Positions 17,284 to 27,888 of a stretch of 64,000 nucleotides of DNA are shown piece after piece; position 1 is the first letter of the stretch, and each line of letters starts with the position of its first letter. The stretch covers positions 1-64,000 of the forward strand of contig NZ_RAQQ01000021.1 in the NCBI RefSeq assembly GCF_003610785.1, written 5' to 3'. The translations under genes were made by a program, and so were the position numbers. The DNA comes from Micromonospora globbae. Its GTDB lineage: Bacteria; Actinomycetota; Actinomycetes; Mycobacteriales; Micromonosporaceae. The notes under the pieces were generated by a model, which saw only the letters and a program-made list of their open reading frames with translations, was not told the origin of the DNA and did no database searches.

Positions 17284-18150
17284 GTGAGAATGCTGGGCCG
17301 GCTGCTGACCGCCGGTGCCGGGGCGGTCGCCGCCCGGTACGCGCTGCGCGAGGTGCGTACCTCCCCGGCCGGACCGGCCCTGGAGCGGACCAACTTCCGC
17401 GGCCGTACGGTGAGCCTCGCCGCCGGTCCGGCGCTCGCCGCCGGCGCGACCGGCGCCGCCGCCCTCGGCGCGACCAGCGGGGCGTCCGGCGCCGCCGCGG
17501 TCGTCGCGGGCCTCGGCGCCGGAGCCGTCGGGCTCTACGACGACGTGGTCGGGGCCCGGCCCGACCAGAAGACCGCCAAGGGCTTCGCGGGCCACCTCGC
17601 GGCCCTGCGCGAGGGGCGGATCACCTCCGGCCTCGTCAAGATCGTCGGCGTGGGCGCCGCGGGGCTCGGCGCGGCCGCGCTGCTCGCCGCCGACCCCCGG
17701 GTCGCCGGGCACCGCCGCCGGCAGCGGCAGGGGGCGCTCGGGCGCGGTGTGGACGTGCTGCTGGGCGCCGGCGTGGTCGCCGGCACCGCGAACCTGGTCA
17801 ACCTGCTCGACCTGCGTCCCGGCCGGGCGCTCAAGTCCGGCCTGCTGCTCGGCGCTCCGCTGGCCGGCGGCCCGCACGGCGGGATCGCCGCCGGGGCGGC
17901 CGGCGCGGCCGCCGGGCTGCTGCCCGACGACCTGGACGAGACGGTGATGCTCGGCGACAGTGGCGCGAACGCGCTCGGCGCGCTGCTCGGCGTGGCGCTC
18001 GCCGCGCGGAGCGGCCCGCTCGGCCGGGCCGGGATCCTCGCCGTGCTGGCCGGGCTCACGGCGGCCAGCGAGAAGGTGAGCTTCACCCAGGTGATCCAGC
18101 GGACCCCGGGGCTGCGGGAACTCGACGCGCTGGGCCGACGCGCCGACTGA
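17284..18150 (+). CDS. MraY/WecA-like membrane protein (short, glycan-lipid transferase superfamily)
   Basis: The 288-aa GTG-start protein is Ala/Gly-rich and hydrophobic. GLYDDVVGA corresponds to the Asp-Asp motif of the MraY/WecA family, NLVNLLDLRPGRALK to the NxxNxxDG region, and GDSGANALGALLG to the (M)GDxGSxxLG motif. It is shorter than MraY (about 360 aa), so it is a divergent homologue rather than MraY itself. It lies 1 bp before murJ in the cell-envelope cluster. A role with a polyprenyl-linked sugar is likely, but the substrate is unknown. Confidence 0.7.
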   Translation: MRMLGRLLTAGAGAVAARYALREVRTSPAGPALERTNFRGRTVSLAAGPALAAGATGAAALGATSGASGAAAVVAGLGAGAVGLYDDVVGARPDQKTAKGFAGHLAALREGRITSGLVKIVGVGAAGLGAAALLAADPRVAGHRRRQRQGALGRGVDVLLGAGVVAGTANLVNLLDLRPGRALKSGLLLGAPLAGGPHGGIAAGAAGAAAGLLPDDLDETVMLGDSGANALGALLGVALAARSGPLGRAGILAVLAGLTAASEKVSFTQVIQRTPGLRELDALGRRAD

Positions 18151-18151
18151 C

Positions 18152-19858
18152 GTGACCAGACCGGCACCCCTCGCCGGCGCCGGCCGGGTGGCCGGAGCAG
18201 CCGCGCTCATCGCCGTCCTCACCGTGGTCAGCCGCCTCGCCGGCTTCGGACGCACGTCCGTGTTCACCTGGACGCTGGCCGACACCGACCTCGGCGGCAC
18301 CTACGTGATCGCGAACAACCTGCCGAACATCATCTTCGAGATCGTCGCTGGTGGGGCGTTGGCGAGTCTCGTCGTACCGCTGCTGGCCGGCGCGGTGGAG
18401 GCGGGCGACCGGCGGGCGGTGGACGCCACCACCGGCGCGCTGCTGACCTGGACGCTCAGCCTGCTCGTGCCGCTGGCCTTCGCGGTGGCGCTGCTCGCCC
18501 GTCCGCTCATCGGCCTGCTCGGTCCTGGTCTCACCGCCGAACAGCAGCAGGCCGGCGCGCGAATGCTGCTGCTCTTCGCCCCCCAGCTGCCGCTGTACGG
18601 CGTCGGTATCGTGCTGACCGGGGTGCTCCAGGCGCATCGACGGTTCGCCTGGCCGGTGATCGCGCCCTTGCTGTCGAGTCTCACGGTGATCGCCGTCTAC
18701 CTCGGTTTCACCGCGTGGCAGGGGCGGCTCGCCACGGTCGGGTCGGTGAGCCGGGGCGGCGAGCTGCTGCTCGCCGGTGGCACCACACTCGGTGTGGTGA
18801 TGCTCTCCCTGTCGCTCCTGTTCCCGCTGCGCCGGCTCGGGTTGCACCTCCGCCCCGGATACCGGTTCCCGGCCGACGTCCGCGCCCGGGTCGGTGGGCT
18901 GGTCGTGGCCGGGATCGTGGCCGTCACCGGGCAACAGATCGCCGTGGCCGTCGCCCTCAACCAGGTGACGTACGGAGCTCGGTCGAACCCGGGCGCCTAC
19001 AACATCGCGCAGACCGTCTACTTCCTGCCGTGGGCGGTGCTGGCCGTACCGCTGGCCGTGGCGGCGTACCCGACGCTGGTGGCCGCCCGCGCAACCGGCG
19101 ACGAGCAGGCCTACCGGAAGACCCTGGCGCCCGCAGTGCGCGGAGTGGTGCTGTTCAGCCTGCTCGGCGCCGCGGCGCTGGTCGGCACGGCGCAGTCGGT
19201 GGGGCAGCTCTTCTTCTCTCATTCCCCGCACACCGCCGCGATCACCGCGGCGGCGATCATGGGTTTCGCGCCCGGCCTGCTCGGTTACGGTCTCTTCGCC
19301 GTGCTCACCCGAGCCCTCTACGCGCGCGGCGCGACCCGGTTGGCGACCCTGGCCACCGCGGTCGGCTGGCTGTCCGTGCCGGTACTCGCGATCCTGCTCG
19401 GGCACCTGCTGCCGGTCGCGGACCGGGTGCTGGCCGTGGCCCTCGCCAACTCCGTCGGGATGCTGCTGCTCGGCGGGCTCCTGATCACCGCCGTGCGGCG
19501 CGCCGCCGGGTCCGCGGCGCTGGCCGGCGCGTCCCGGGCCACCGCGGCCGGGGTGCTCGGCGCGCTCGGCGGTGCGCTGGCCGGCGTGGCGGTGTCCCGA
19601 TGGCTCGACACGCCCGGTGACGGCACCCCGACGATGTGGGCGGCGCTCGGTCAGGGCATGCTGTCCGGAGTCGCGGTCGGCGCCGTGTTCCTCGCCGTGG
19701 TGTGGCTCGTCGACCGGCGGGACGTACGCCCGCTGCTCGCCGGGGTGCTGAGGCGCCTCGGCCGCGGCGGCGGGCGCGGGCCCGGGAACGCGGCCGGCGC
19801 GGAGCGGGACGGCAGCCCCCCGGAGCGGGGTGACGGGAAGGAGACGGTGTCCGGGTGA
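18152..19858 (+). CDS. murJ: MurJ-family lipid II flippase homologue
   Basis: The 568-aa polytopic protein of the MviN/MurJ (MOP) superfamily has GRTSVFTW and NLPNIIFEIVAGGALASLVVPLL near the N-terminus, a conserved MurJ stretch, and about 14 hydrophobic helices. MurJ moves lipid II across the membrane for peptidoglycan synthesis. The C-terminal 60 or so residues are a charged, disordered tail. It overlaps the GT4 gene by 4 bp (GTGA). Many actinobacteria carry more than one MurJ-like gene, so whether this is the main flippase is open. Confidence 0.88.
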   Translation: MTRPAPLAGAGRVAGAAALIAVLTVVSRLAGFGRTSVFTWTLADTDLGGTYVIANNLPNIIFEIVAGGALASLVVPLLAGAVEAGDRRAVDATTGALLTWTLSLLVPLAFAVALLARPLIGLLGPGLTAEQQQAGARMLLLFAPQLPLYGVGIVLTGVLQAHRRFAWPVIAPLLSSLTVIAVYLGFTAWQGRLATVGSVSRGGELLLAGGTTLGVVMLSLSLLFPLRRLGLHLRPGYRFPADVRARVGGLVVAGIVAVTGQQIAVAVALNQVTYGARSNPGAYNIAQTVYFLPWAVLAVPLAVAAYPTLVAARATGDEQAYRKTLAPAVRGVVLFSLLGAAALVGTAQSVGQLFFSHSPHTAAITAAAIMGFAPGLLGYGLFAVLTRALYARGATRLATLATAVGWLSVPVLAILLGHLLPVADRVLAVALANSVGMLLLGGLLITAVRRAAGSAALAGASRATAAGVLGALGGALAGVAVSRWLDTPGDGTPTMWAALGQGMLSGVAVGAVFLAVVWLVDRRDVRPLLAGVLRRLGRGGGRGPGNAAGAERDGSPPERGDGKETVSG

Positions 19859-21018
19859 GCGCGGCGACGGAACCGACACCCGGCTGGTCGGGCAGCGTGG
19901 CGTTGCTGCTCGCCTCCAGCACCGGCGGCGTGGGCCAGCACGTCCGGTCGGTCGCCCGCGGGCTCACCGACGCCGGCACCACCGTGCTGGTGTGCGGGCC
20001 GGCGGCCACCGAGCAGCAGTTCGACTTCACCGGCGTGGGCGCCCGCTTCCAGCCCGTGGAGATCCCCGCCAGCCCGACGCCGGCCGACGCCCGCGCCGTC
20101 ACCGCGCTGCGCCGGGCCCTGGCGACCACGCCGGTGGACGTGGTGCACGCGCACGGCCTGCGGGCCGGGCTCGTCGCGGTGCTCGCCCGGCCGGCCGCGC
20201 CGATCGTGGTCACCTGGCACAACGCGGTGCTCGCGGGCGGGGTGCGCGGTGCCCTGTCGCGGTTGGTCGAACGCGTCGTCGCCCGCGGGGCCCGCGTCGC
20301 GCTCGGCGCGTCCGCGGACCTGGTCGACCGGGCCGCGGCGCTCGGCGCCGCCGACGCCCGGCTCGCGCCGGTCGCCGCGCCGGCCCTGCCGGCCCCGCGC
20401 CGCCGCCGGGCCGCCGTCCGCGCCGAGTTCGGCGTCCAGGGCGAGCAGCCGTTGATCGTCTCGGTCGGCCGCCTGCACCCGCAGAAGCGGTACGACGTGC
20501 TCGTCGACGCCGCCGCCCGCTGGCGTACCCGCGAACCGGCGCCGGTCGTGGTGATCGCCGGCAGCGGGCCCGCGTACCTGCCGCTGGCCGCGCGGATCTC
20601 CGCGGCCCGCGCGCCGGTGACCCTGCTCGGCCACCGCACCGACGTGGCCGACCTGCTCGCCGGCGCCGACCTGGCCGTGGTGACCAGCGACTGGGAGGCG
20701 CGGCAACTGTTCGCGCAGGAGGCGCTGCGCGCCGGCGTACCGCTGGTGGCCACCGCGGTGGGCGGCCTGCCGGAGCTGGTCGGCGACGCGGCGGTGCTGG
20801 TGCCCCCCGGTGACGTGGACGCCGTGGACACGGCGGTGCGGGAGCTGCTCGACGACCCGGCCCGCCGGGCCGACCTCGCCGCCCGCGGGGCCGCGCGCGC
20901 GGCGGGCTGGCCCACCGAGGCCGACACCGTGGCGACGCTGGCGGCGCTGTACGCGGAGCTGGCGCCCACGCGCGACGGCGCGGCGGACGCGGGGGCCTCC
21001 GGGACGGGACACGGCTGA
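19855..21018 (+). CDS. GT4-family glycosyltransferase
   Basis: The 387-aa GT-B fold protein has an N-terminal ASSTGGVGQHVRSVARGL acceptor loop and a HAHGLRAGLVA segment. The C-terminal half has VSVGRLHPQKRYDVLVDA, IAGSGPAYLPL and EALRAGVPLVATAVGGLPELVGD, the nucleotide-sugar site of family GT4. The usual FE(x7)E acidic pair is altered (SDWEARQLFAQEAL). It probably transfers a hexose to a lipid or glycan intermediate, given its overlap with murJ and the following membrane protein. Confidence 0.85.
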   Translation: MSAATEPTPGWSGSVALLLASSTGGVGQHVRSVARGLTDAGTTVLVCGPAATEQQFDFTGVGARFQPVEIPASPTPADARAVTALRRALATTPVDVVHAHGLRAGLVAVLARPAAPIVVTWHNAVLAGGVRGALSRLVERVVARGARVALGASADLVDRAAALGAADARLAPVAAPALPAPRRRRAAVRAEFGVQGEQPLIVSVGRLHPQKRYDVLVDAAARWRTREPAPVVVIAGSGPAYLPLAARISAARAPVTLLGHRTDVADLLAGADLAVVTSDWEARQLFAQEALRAGVPLVATAVGGLPELVGDAAVLVPPGDVDAVDTAVRELLDDPARRADLAARGAARAAGWPTEADTVATLAALYAELAPTRDGAADAGASGTGHG

Positions 21019-23564
21019 TGGTCCGTCGGTTCGTCCCCGCCGTGCTGACCCTCCTGGTGGTGGCGCTGGGCATCACGGCCCTGTCCGCCCGGCCCCGGCA
21101 GGGCGTCCCGCACCGCAGCGCCGACTTCGTCGTCATCGCCGGGGTGGCCGGGCTGCGCTGGGAGGACGTGGACCCGGCGACCACCCCGACGCTGTGGCGC
21201 ATGGCGGAGCGGGGCTCGATCGGCTCGCTGTCGGTCCGCTCGGCGCGCCGGCCCACCTGCCCCGTGGACGGGTGGCTGACTCTCGGCGCCGGCAGCTTCG
21301 CGGCCTGGAACGGCGCCCGGGAGTCGGGCGGCTGCTCACCGGACGGCGTGGTGGTCGAGCAGCCCGACGGCATCGGGGCGAACCTGCCCGACCAGGAGGG
21401 CGTGGTCCACCACAACCAGGAGGAGCTGCCCTGGGGCGCCGTGCCCGGGTCGTTGTCCGAGTCGGTGCGCTGCTCGGTCGCGGTCGGCCCGGGCGCCGCC
21501 GTGGCCGCCGCCCGCCCGTTCGGCCGGGTCGACCGGTACGCGCCGGAGCTGTCCGAGGACCCGGCCCGGCTGCTGCACTCCTGCGTGCTCAGCATCGTCG
21601 ACCTGGGCACGGTCGAGGGCACCTCGCCGGCGCAGCGCGCCGCGGCGGCGCGGGCCGCCGACGCCCAACTGGCCCGGTTGCTCGCCGCCCGCCCGCCGCA
21701 CTCGCTCGTGCTCGTGGCCGGGGTCTCCGACACCGACCAGTCGGCCCGGTTGCACGTGGCCGTCGCCGACGGTCCCGGGTGGGAGCGGGGCTGGCTCACC
21801 TCGGCGAGCACCGGCCGTGAGGGCTACCTGCAACTGGTCGACCTCGCGCCCACCGCGTTGACCGCGCTGGGCCGGCCGATGCCGGAACGCCCGTTCATCG
21901 GCCGTCCCGCCGTCACCGTGGGCGGCCGCCCCGCCGACCTGGCCGACGCGATCGCCCAGCCGCTGGACGCCGAGCGCGAGGCCGCCACGCAGCAGGGGCT
22001 CTCCGGCTGGTTCTTCGTGGTGCTCGCCGTCTCCCAGACGCTGCTGGCGGTCGCGGCGCTGCCGCTGCTGCGCCGGGCGCGCCGGCACGCCGGCCCGTAC
22101 GGACCGCAGCCGGTGTCCCGGCGGATCGTGGCCGCCGTCGAGCTGCTGCTCGTCGCCGCCGCCCTGGCGGTGCCCGCCGCGCTGCTCGCCGACGCGGTGC
22201 CGTGGTGGCGGACGGCGCACCCCGGGTGGAGCTTCGGCGCCGTGACGGCCCTGCTGGTCGTCGGCGGCACCGCGGCCGTCCGGTTCGCGCCCGGGCACCG
22301 CAGCACGCTCGGCCCGCTCGGCGCGGTGGCGGGTCTCACCGCGCTGGTGGTGGGGCTCGACGTGGTGACCGGCGCGTGGCTGCAACTCAACGGCGTGGTC
22401 GGCTACTCGGCCCAGGCGGGCGGCCGGTACGCCGGGCTCGGCACCGTCGGGCTCGGTGCGTTCCTGGCCGGCGCCCTGTTGAGCGCCGGCTGGCTCGCCC
22501 AGCGCGTGCCGCGGGGCTGGCGGCCGGCGGTGATGGTGGCCGTCGGCGGCGTCGCCGTGGTGCTCGTGGGAAGCCCGTACCTCGGCGCGGACCCCATCGG
22601 CGCGATCGCGTTGACGGCCGGGCTGTGCGTGGCGGCGGCGATCGGCGGCGGGGGGTGGCTGACGGTCAGCCGGCTGGTCTGGGCGGTGATGGCGGCGCTG
22701 GCCGTCACCGTCGCCCTCGCGGTGCTGGACCTGCGCCGCCCAGCGGCGGAGCGCGGCAGCCTCGGACGGTTCCTGGCGGCGCTCGGCGACGGTACGGGCG
22801 GGCTCACCCTGCACCGGTCGAGCACGGCCAACTTCGAGACGCTGGTGGGCAGTCCGCTCACGCTGCTGGCGCTGGTGGGTGCGCTGCTGGTCTGGTTCGC
22901 CCTCATGCAGCCGTGGGGCGGGCTGATGCGGCTGTTCGGCATCTACCCAGCGATGCGGGCCGCGATGGCCGGCACCGCCGTGGCGTCCGTCATCGGCGGC
23001 GTGCTGGGCGGCGTGGCGCTGGACGTGACCGGGGCGGCCGCCGCTCTCGTGGTGCCGATGGCGTTGCTGGCCTCGCTGCGGGTGCTCGACCACTCCGCCG
23101 ACCGCACCGTGCCGACGGCGGGCCGGCCCCGGCCGGACGGGGAGGGCGTCACCGGCGAGGACGGCGGTGACGGCAGTGGCGGCGTCGGCGGTGACGGCCC
23201 CTCCGGCGGAGGCGGCCCCGGTGGGGCCGGCCGGACCCGCGGTACCCGGTCGTCGACCGCGGGGACGTCGGTGCGACCGGCGGACGGCCCGTCGGGTACG
23301 GGTGGCGGCGCCGGGGGAGCGGCCCGTGCGGAGGGTCCGGACGCCGACGGGGTGGAGGCGGCCGGCAGTGCGGGTTCCGGCGCCGGCGGCACGGGACCGG
23401 CGGGTCCGGACGCGGACGCCGGCGGGGCCGAGGCGACCGGCGCGGCGGAGGCCGACGGCGCGCAGACGGCGGGCGCGGCGGGTCCGGATTCCGGCGCGGC
23501 GCCCGGCGCGGGCCGTCCCGCGGTCCCCTCCCCGCGCTCGTCGCAGCAGGTCACCGCGCGCTGA
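21018..23564 (+). CDS. Large membrane protein with alkaline-phosphatase-like outer domain
   Basis: The 848-aa protein overlaps the previous gene at tgatg. A signal-anchor (VLTLLVVALGITALSA) is followed by an external domain (about 30-320) with VVIAGVAGLRWEDVD, TPTLWRMAERGSIGSLSV, RRPTCPVDGWLTLGAG and DTDQSARLHVAVAD, reminiscent of the alkaline phosphatase superfamily. About ten membrane helices span 330-700, and a Gly/Ala/Asp-rich tail (about 715-848) is probably cytoplasmic and disordered. It belongs to the envelope cluster. The reaction is unknown; sulfatase- or phosphotransferase-like modification is a guess. Confidence 0.75.
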   Translation: MVRRFVPAVLTLLVVALGITALSARPRQGVPHRSADFVVIAGVAGLRWEDVDPATTPTLWRMAERGSIGSLSVRSARRPTCPVDGWLTLGAGSFAAWNGARESGGCSPDGVVVEQPDGIGANLPDQEGVVHHNQEELPWGAVPGSLSESVRCSVAVGPGAAVAAARPFGRVDRYAPELSEDPARLLHSCVLSIVDLGTVEGTSPAQRAAAARAADAQLARLLAARPPHSLVLVAGVSDTDQSARLHVAVADGPGWERGWLTSASTGREGYLQLVDLAPTALTALGRPMPERPFIGRPAVTVGGRPADLADAIAQPLDAEREAATQQGLSGWFFVVLAVSQTLLAVAALPLLRRARRHAGPYGPQPVSRRIVAAVELLLVAAALAVPAALLADAVPWWRTAHPGWSFGAVTALLVVGGTAAVRFAPGHRSTLGPLGAVAGLTALVVGLDVVTGAWLQLNGVVGYSAQAGGRYAGLGTVGLGAFLAGALLSAGWLAQRVPRGWRPAVMVAVGGVAVVLVGSPYLGADPIGAIALTAGLCVAAAIGGGGWLTVSRLVWAVMAALAVTVALAVLDLRRPAAERGSLGRFLAALGDGTGGLTLHRSSTANFETLVGSPLTLLALVGALLVWFALMQPWGGLMRLFGIYPAMRAAMAGTAVASVIGGVLGGVALDVTGAAAALVVPMALLASLRVLDHSADRTVPTAGRPRPDGEGVTGEDGGDGSGGVGGDGPSGGGGPGGAGRTRGTRSSTAGTSVRPADGPSGTGGGAGGAARAEGPDADGVEAAGSAGSGAGGTGPAGPDADAGGAEATGAAEADGAQTAGAAGPDSGAAPGAGRPAVPSPRSSQQVTAR

Positions 23565-23580
23565 CCGGTGGTCGCCGGGT

Positions 23581-23613
23581 GGCCGGCACGCCGGGCGGCA
23601 CCTCGTGCCGGCC
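23581..23613 (+). terminator. Hairpin after envelope operon
   Basis: ggccggcacg (23581-23590) pairs perfectly with cgtgccggcc (23604-23613), 17 bp after the stop and ahead of pyrG. There is no T tract. A TACCGT that could be a pyrG -10 lies at 23638-23643. Confidence 0.6.
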
Positions 23614-23724
23614 TGCGTCCCACCGCCGTCGAGGTGTTACCGTGGAATCCCGTGGATCGCGTGATCACTTTGCTGATCGGCTCGGCGGTCTGCACGACCG
23701 CGACGGACGACACGGGAGCAGGCC

Positions 23725-25460
<1,736 letters not shown>

Positions 25461-25464
<4 letters not shown>

Positions 25465-26066
25465 GCGCCGTCGAGCACCGCTACGAGGTCCGTTCCCGGC
25501 AGCAGCGCTGGTCCGGCCGGGTCTTCGAGGTGGTCACCGACGAGGTGACCATGCCGGGCGGCGGGACCGCCGCACGGGACATCGTGCGTCACGTCGGCGC
25601 GGTGGCCGTGGTGGCGCTGGACGACGCCGGCCAGGTGGTGCTGATCCGCCAGTACCGGCACGCGGTGGGTCGGCACCTGTGGGAGCTGCCCGCGGGGCTG
25701 ATGGACGTCTCCGGGGAGGACCTGGCGGCCGCCGCGGCGCGGGAACTGGCCGAGGAGGCGGACCTGACCGCCGGGCGGCTGGACGTCCTGGTCGACCTGC
25801 ACACCTCACCGGGGTTCACCGACGAGGTGGTGCGGGTGTTCCTGGCCCGGGACCTGGCCGACGTGCCGCCGGAGCAGCGGCACGAGCGCCGTGACGAGGA
25901 GGCCGACCTCCAGGTCCTCCGGATCGACCTCGACGAGGCGGTGGGCATGGTGCTGGCCGGCGAGATCACCAACTCGCCGGCGGTGGCGGGGCTGCTCGCC
26001 GCCGTCCGGGCCCGTGACACGGGTTGGACGGCGCTGCGGCGGGCCGACGCGCCGCTGCCGCGCTGA
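25461..26066 (+). CDS. Nudix hydrolase (ADP-ribose pyrophosphatase type)
   Basis: The 201-aa GTG-start protein overlaps pyrG by 4 bp. The Nudix box reads GLMDVSGEDLAAAAARELAEE, preceded by VVLIRQYRHAVGRHLWELPAG, the layout of ADP-ribose pyrophosphatases (NudF/TrgB-like). It hydrolyses a nucleoside diphosphate linked to another group, most likely ADP-ribose. The gene order pyrG-Nudix is common in actinobacteria, and it is followed by a strong terminator. Confidence 0.9.
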
Positions 26067-26076
26067 GTTCGGGACG

Positions 26077-26116
26077 ACGAAAGGGGCCGTGCGGCACGCC
26101 GCACGGCCCCTTTCGT
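26077..26116. terminator. Strong bidirectional terminator
   Basis: An 18-bp perfect stem (arms at 26077-26094 and 26099-26116, core aaggggccgtgcgg) closes a 4-nt loop cacg. The arm ends cccctttcgt give a T run on the plus strand and the opposite arm gives one on the minus strand. It serves both the Nudix gene and the convergent TM2 gene. Confidence 0.93.
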
Positions 26117-26127
26117 GTGGCCGGGTG

Positions 26128-26403
26128 TCAGTCGCGCAACGGGCGACCCTGCCCGTCGACACCACCGTTGACGAGGATCAGGATCCCGTCGATGAAGCCC
26201 CAGATGCCGCCGATGCCGCAGGTCACGATCGTCACGACGAGCTGCAGCACGCCGATCTTGGTGTGACCCATGTAGAACCGGCCGACGCCGAACGAGCCGA
26301 GCACGATGCCGAGGATGCCCGCGACGACCTTGCTCTTGTCGGAGACGCCCTGGGGGTATCCGGGTCCCTGGGGGTACCCGGGCTGATACGGAGGAGTGGT
26401 CAT
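26128..26403 (-). CDS. TM2-domain membrane protein
   Basis: The 91-aa protein has a short Pro/Gly/Tyr-rich N-terminus (PPYQPGYPQGPGYPQG), then two membrane helices: KVVAGILGIVLGSFGVGRFYMG and VLQLVVTIVTCGIGGIWGFID, with the TM2 signature GRFYMGHTKIGVLQL. TM2 proteins are small inner-membrane proteins of unknown function that are often seen near transport or cell-wall genes. The ATG is at 26403 and the gene converges on the Nudix hydrolase across a shared terminator. Confidence 0.9.
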   Translation of the reverse strand: MTTPPYQPGYPQGPGYPQGVSDKSKVVAGILGIVLGSFGVGRFYMGHTKIGVLQLVVTIVTCGIGGIWGFIDGILILVNGGVDGQGRPLRD

Positions 26404-26595
26404 GACGGGACACCATATAGATCCACTGGTCTCCTGTCCGCAGCGGCACCCCCATGGTGGGACGATGATGGACAAATACTGTCCTGACGGCTGAGGGTGG
26501 CCTCCCCCGCGGGCCCGGTCCCACACCTGACAATCCGTCAGCGGGCGCCGGCACCGAATGTCACTCTGCTGGCCCTCGCGGCCCGGCGGCGCGCC

Positions 26596-26601
26596 TAGAC
26601 T
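26596..26601 (+). promoter_or_regulatory. Possible -10 element for ald
   Basis: TAGACT fits TANNNT and lies about 97 bp before the ald start in the divergent 294-bp gap between the TM2 gene and ald. No clear -35 is seen. The rest of the gap shows no other feature. Confidence 0.3.
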
Positions 26602-26697
26602 GCCGCCGGCGGGACCGGTGGACCGCGGCGGCAACGGGGCCGTCACGCACCGCGCAGTCGGGGGCCGAGAGCGCCCCTGGAGAGAGGTGACTCCATC

Positions 26698-27813
26698 GTG
26701 AAGGTCGGAATCCCACGCGAGGTCAAGAACCACGAGTACCGCGTGGCGATCACGCCGGCGGGCGTCAACGAGTTCGTCCGCAGCGGTCACCAGGTATTCG
26801 TCGAGTCCGGCGCCGGCGTGGGGTCCAGCATCACCGACGACGACTTCGCCGCGGCCGGCGCCAAGATCCTCCCCACGGCCGACGAGGTGTGGGAGACCGC
26901 GGAGCTGGTGCTCAAGGTCAAGGAGCCGGTGGCCGAGGAGTACCACCGGATGCGCGAGGGGCAGGTGCTCTTCACCTACCTGCACCTGGCCGCCTCGAAG
27001 GAGTGCACCGACGCGCTGATCGACCGCCGGGTCACCGGCATCGCGTACGAGACCGTGGAGCTGCCGGACCGGTCGCTGCCGCTGCTCGCCCCGATGTCCG
27101 AGGTGGCCGGTCGGCTGGCCCCGCAGGTGGGCGCGTACCACCTGCAGGCGCAGGGCGGCGGGCGCGGCATCCTCATGGGCGGCGTCTCCGGGGTGTACGC
27201 GGCCAAGACCGTGGTCATCGGCGCGGGCGTGTCCGGCATGAACGCCGCCGCCATCGCGCTCGGCCTGCAGGCCGAGGTGCTGCTGCTGGACAAGAACGTC
27301 GGGCGGCTGCGCCAGGCCGACGCCATCTACCGCGGCCACCTGCAGACGGTCGCCTCCAACGCGTACGAGATCGAACGGGCCGTGCTCGACGCGGACCTCG
27401 TCATCGGCGCGGTGCTGGTGCCCGGCGCCAAGGCCCCGACGCTGATCTCCAACGAGCTGGTCTCCCGGATGAAGCCGGGCAGCGTGCTCGTGGACATCTC
27501 CATCGACCAGGGCGGCTGCTTCGAGGACTCCCGCCCCACCACCCACGCCGACCCGGTCTACCGGGTGCACAACTCGATCTTCTACTGCGTGGCGAACATG
27601 CCGGGCGCCGTGCCACACACCAGCACATACGCCCTCACCAACGTCACCCTCCCGTACGCCCTCGAGCTGGCCAACCACGGCTGGCGCGAGGCCCTGCGCC
27701 GGGACCCCGCCCTCGCCCTCGGCCTGAACACCCACGACGGCCACGTCACCTACGGCCCGGTCGCCGAGGCCCACGGCATGAGCGTCCTCCCGCTGGCCGA
27801 CGTGCTCGACTGA
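26698..27813 (+). CDS. ald: Alanine dehydrogenase
   Basis: The 371-aa enzyme catalyses reversible NAD-dependent oxidative deamination of alanine to pyruvate. MKVGIPREVKNHEYRVAI, LVLKVKEP (substrate lysine), FTYLHLAA (active histidine), VVIGAGVSGMNAA (NAD fold) and VDISIDQGGCFED are family hallmarks, and the length is exact. The GTG start is preceded by GAGAGG. It is transcribed singly and ends at the hairpin at 27843-27879. Confidence 0.97.
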   Translation: MKVGIPREVKNHEYRVAITPAGVNEFVRSGHQVFVESGAGVGSSITDDDFAAAGAKILPTADEVWETAELVLKVKEPVAEEYHRMREGQVLFTYLHLAASKECTDALIDRRVTGIAYETVELPDRSLPLLAPMSEVAGRLAPQVGAYHLQAQGGGRGILMGGVSGVYAAKTVVIGAGVSGMNAAAIALGLQAEVLLLDKNVGRLRQADAIYRGHLQTVASNAYEIERAVLDADLVIGAVLVPGAKAPTLISNELVSRMKPGSVLVDISIDQGGCFEDSRPTTHADPVYRVHNSIFYCVANMPGAVPHTSTYALTNVTLPYALELANHGWREALRRDPALALGLNTHDGHVTYGPVAEAHGMSVLPLADVLD

Positions 27814-27842
27814 CGGGGCGGCGGGCTGAGCACCACGACGGA

Positions 27843-27879
27843 CAGGGCCGGCGCGGGCGGGGAACCCGCGCCGGCCCTG
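27843..27879 (+). terminator. 15-bp hairpin between ald and xerD
   Basis: cagggccggcgcggg (27843-27857) pairs perfectly with cccgcgccggccctg (27865-27879) around a 7-nt loop. Its place 30 bp after ald fits a terminator. If xerD starts at an upstream CTG (27826) the hairpin would lie inside its coding sequence. Confidence 0.75.
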
Positions 27880-27888
27880 CGCCGCGCG

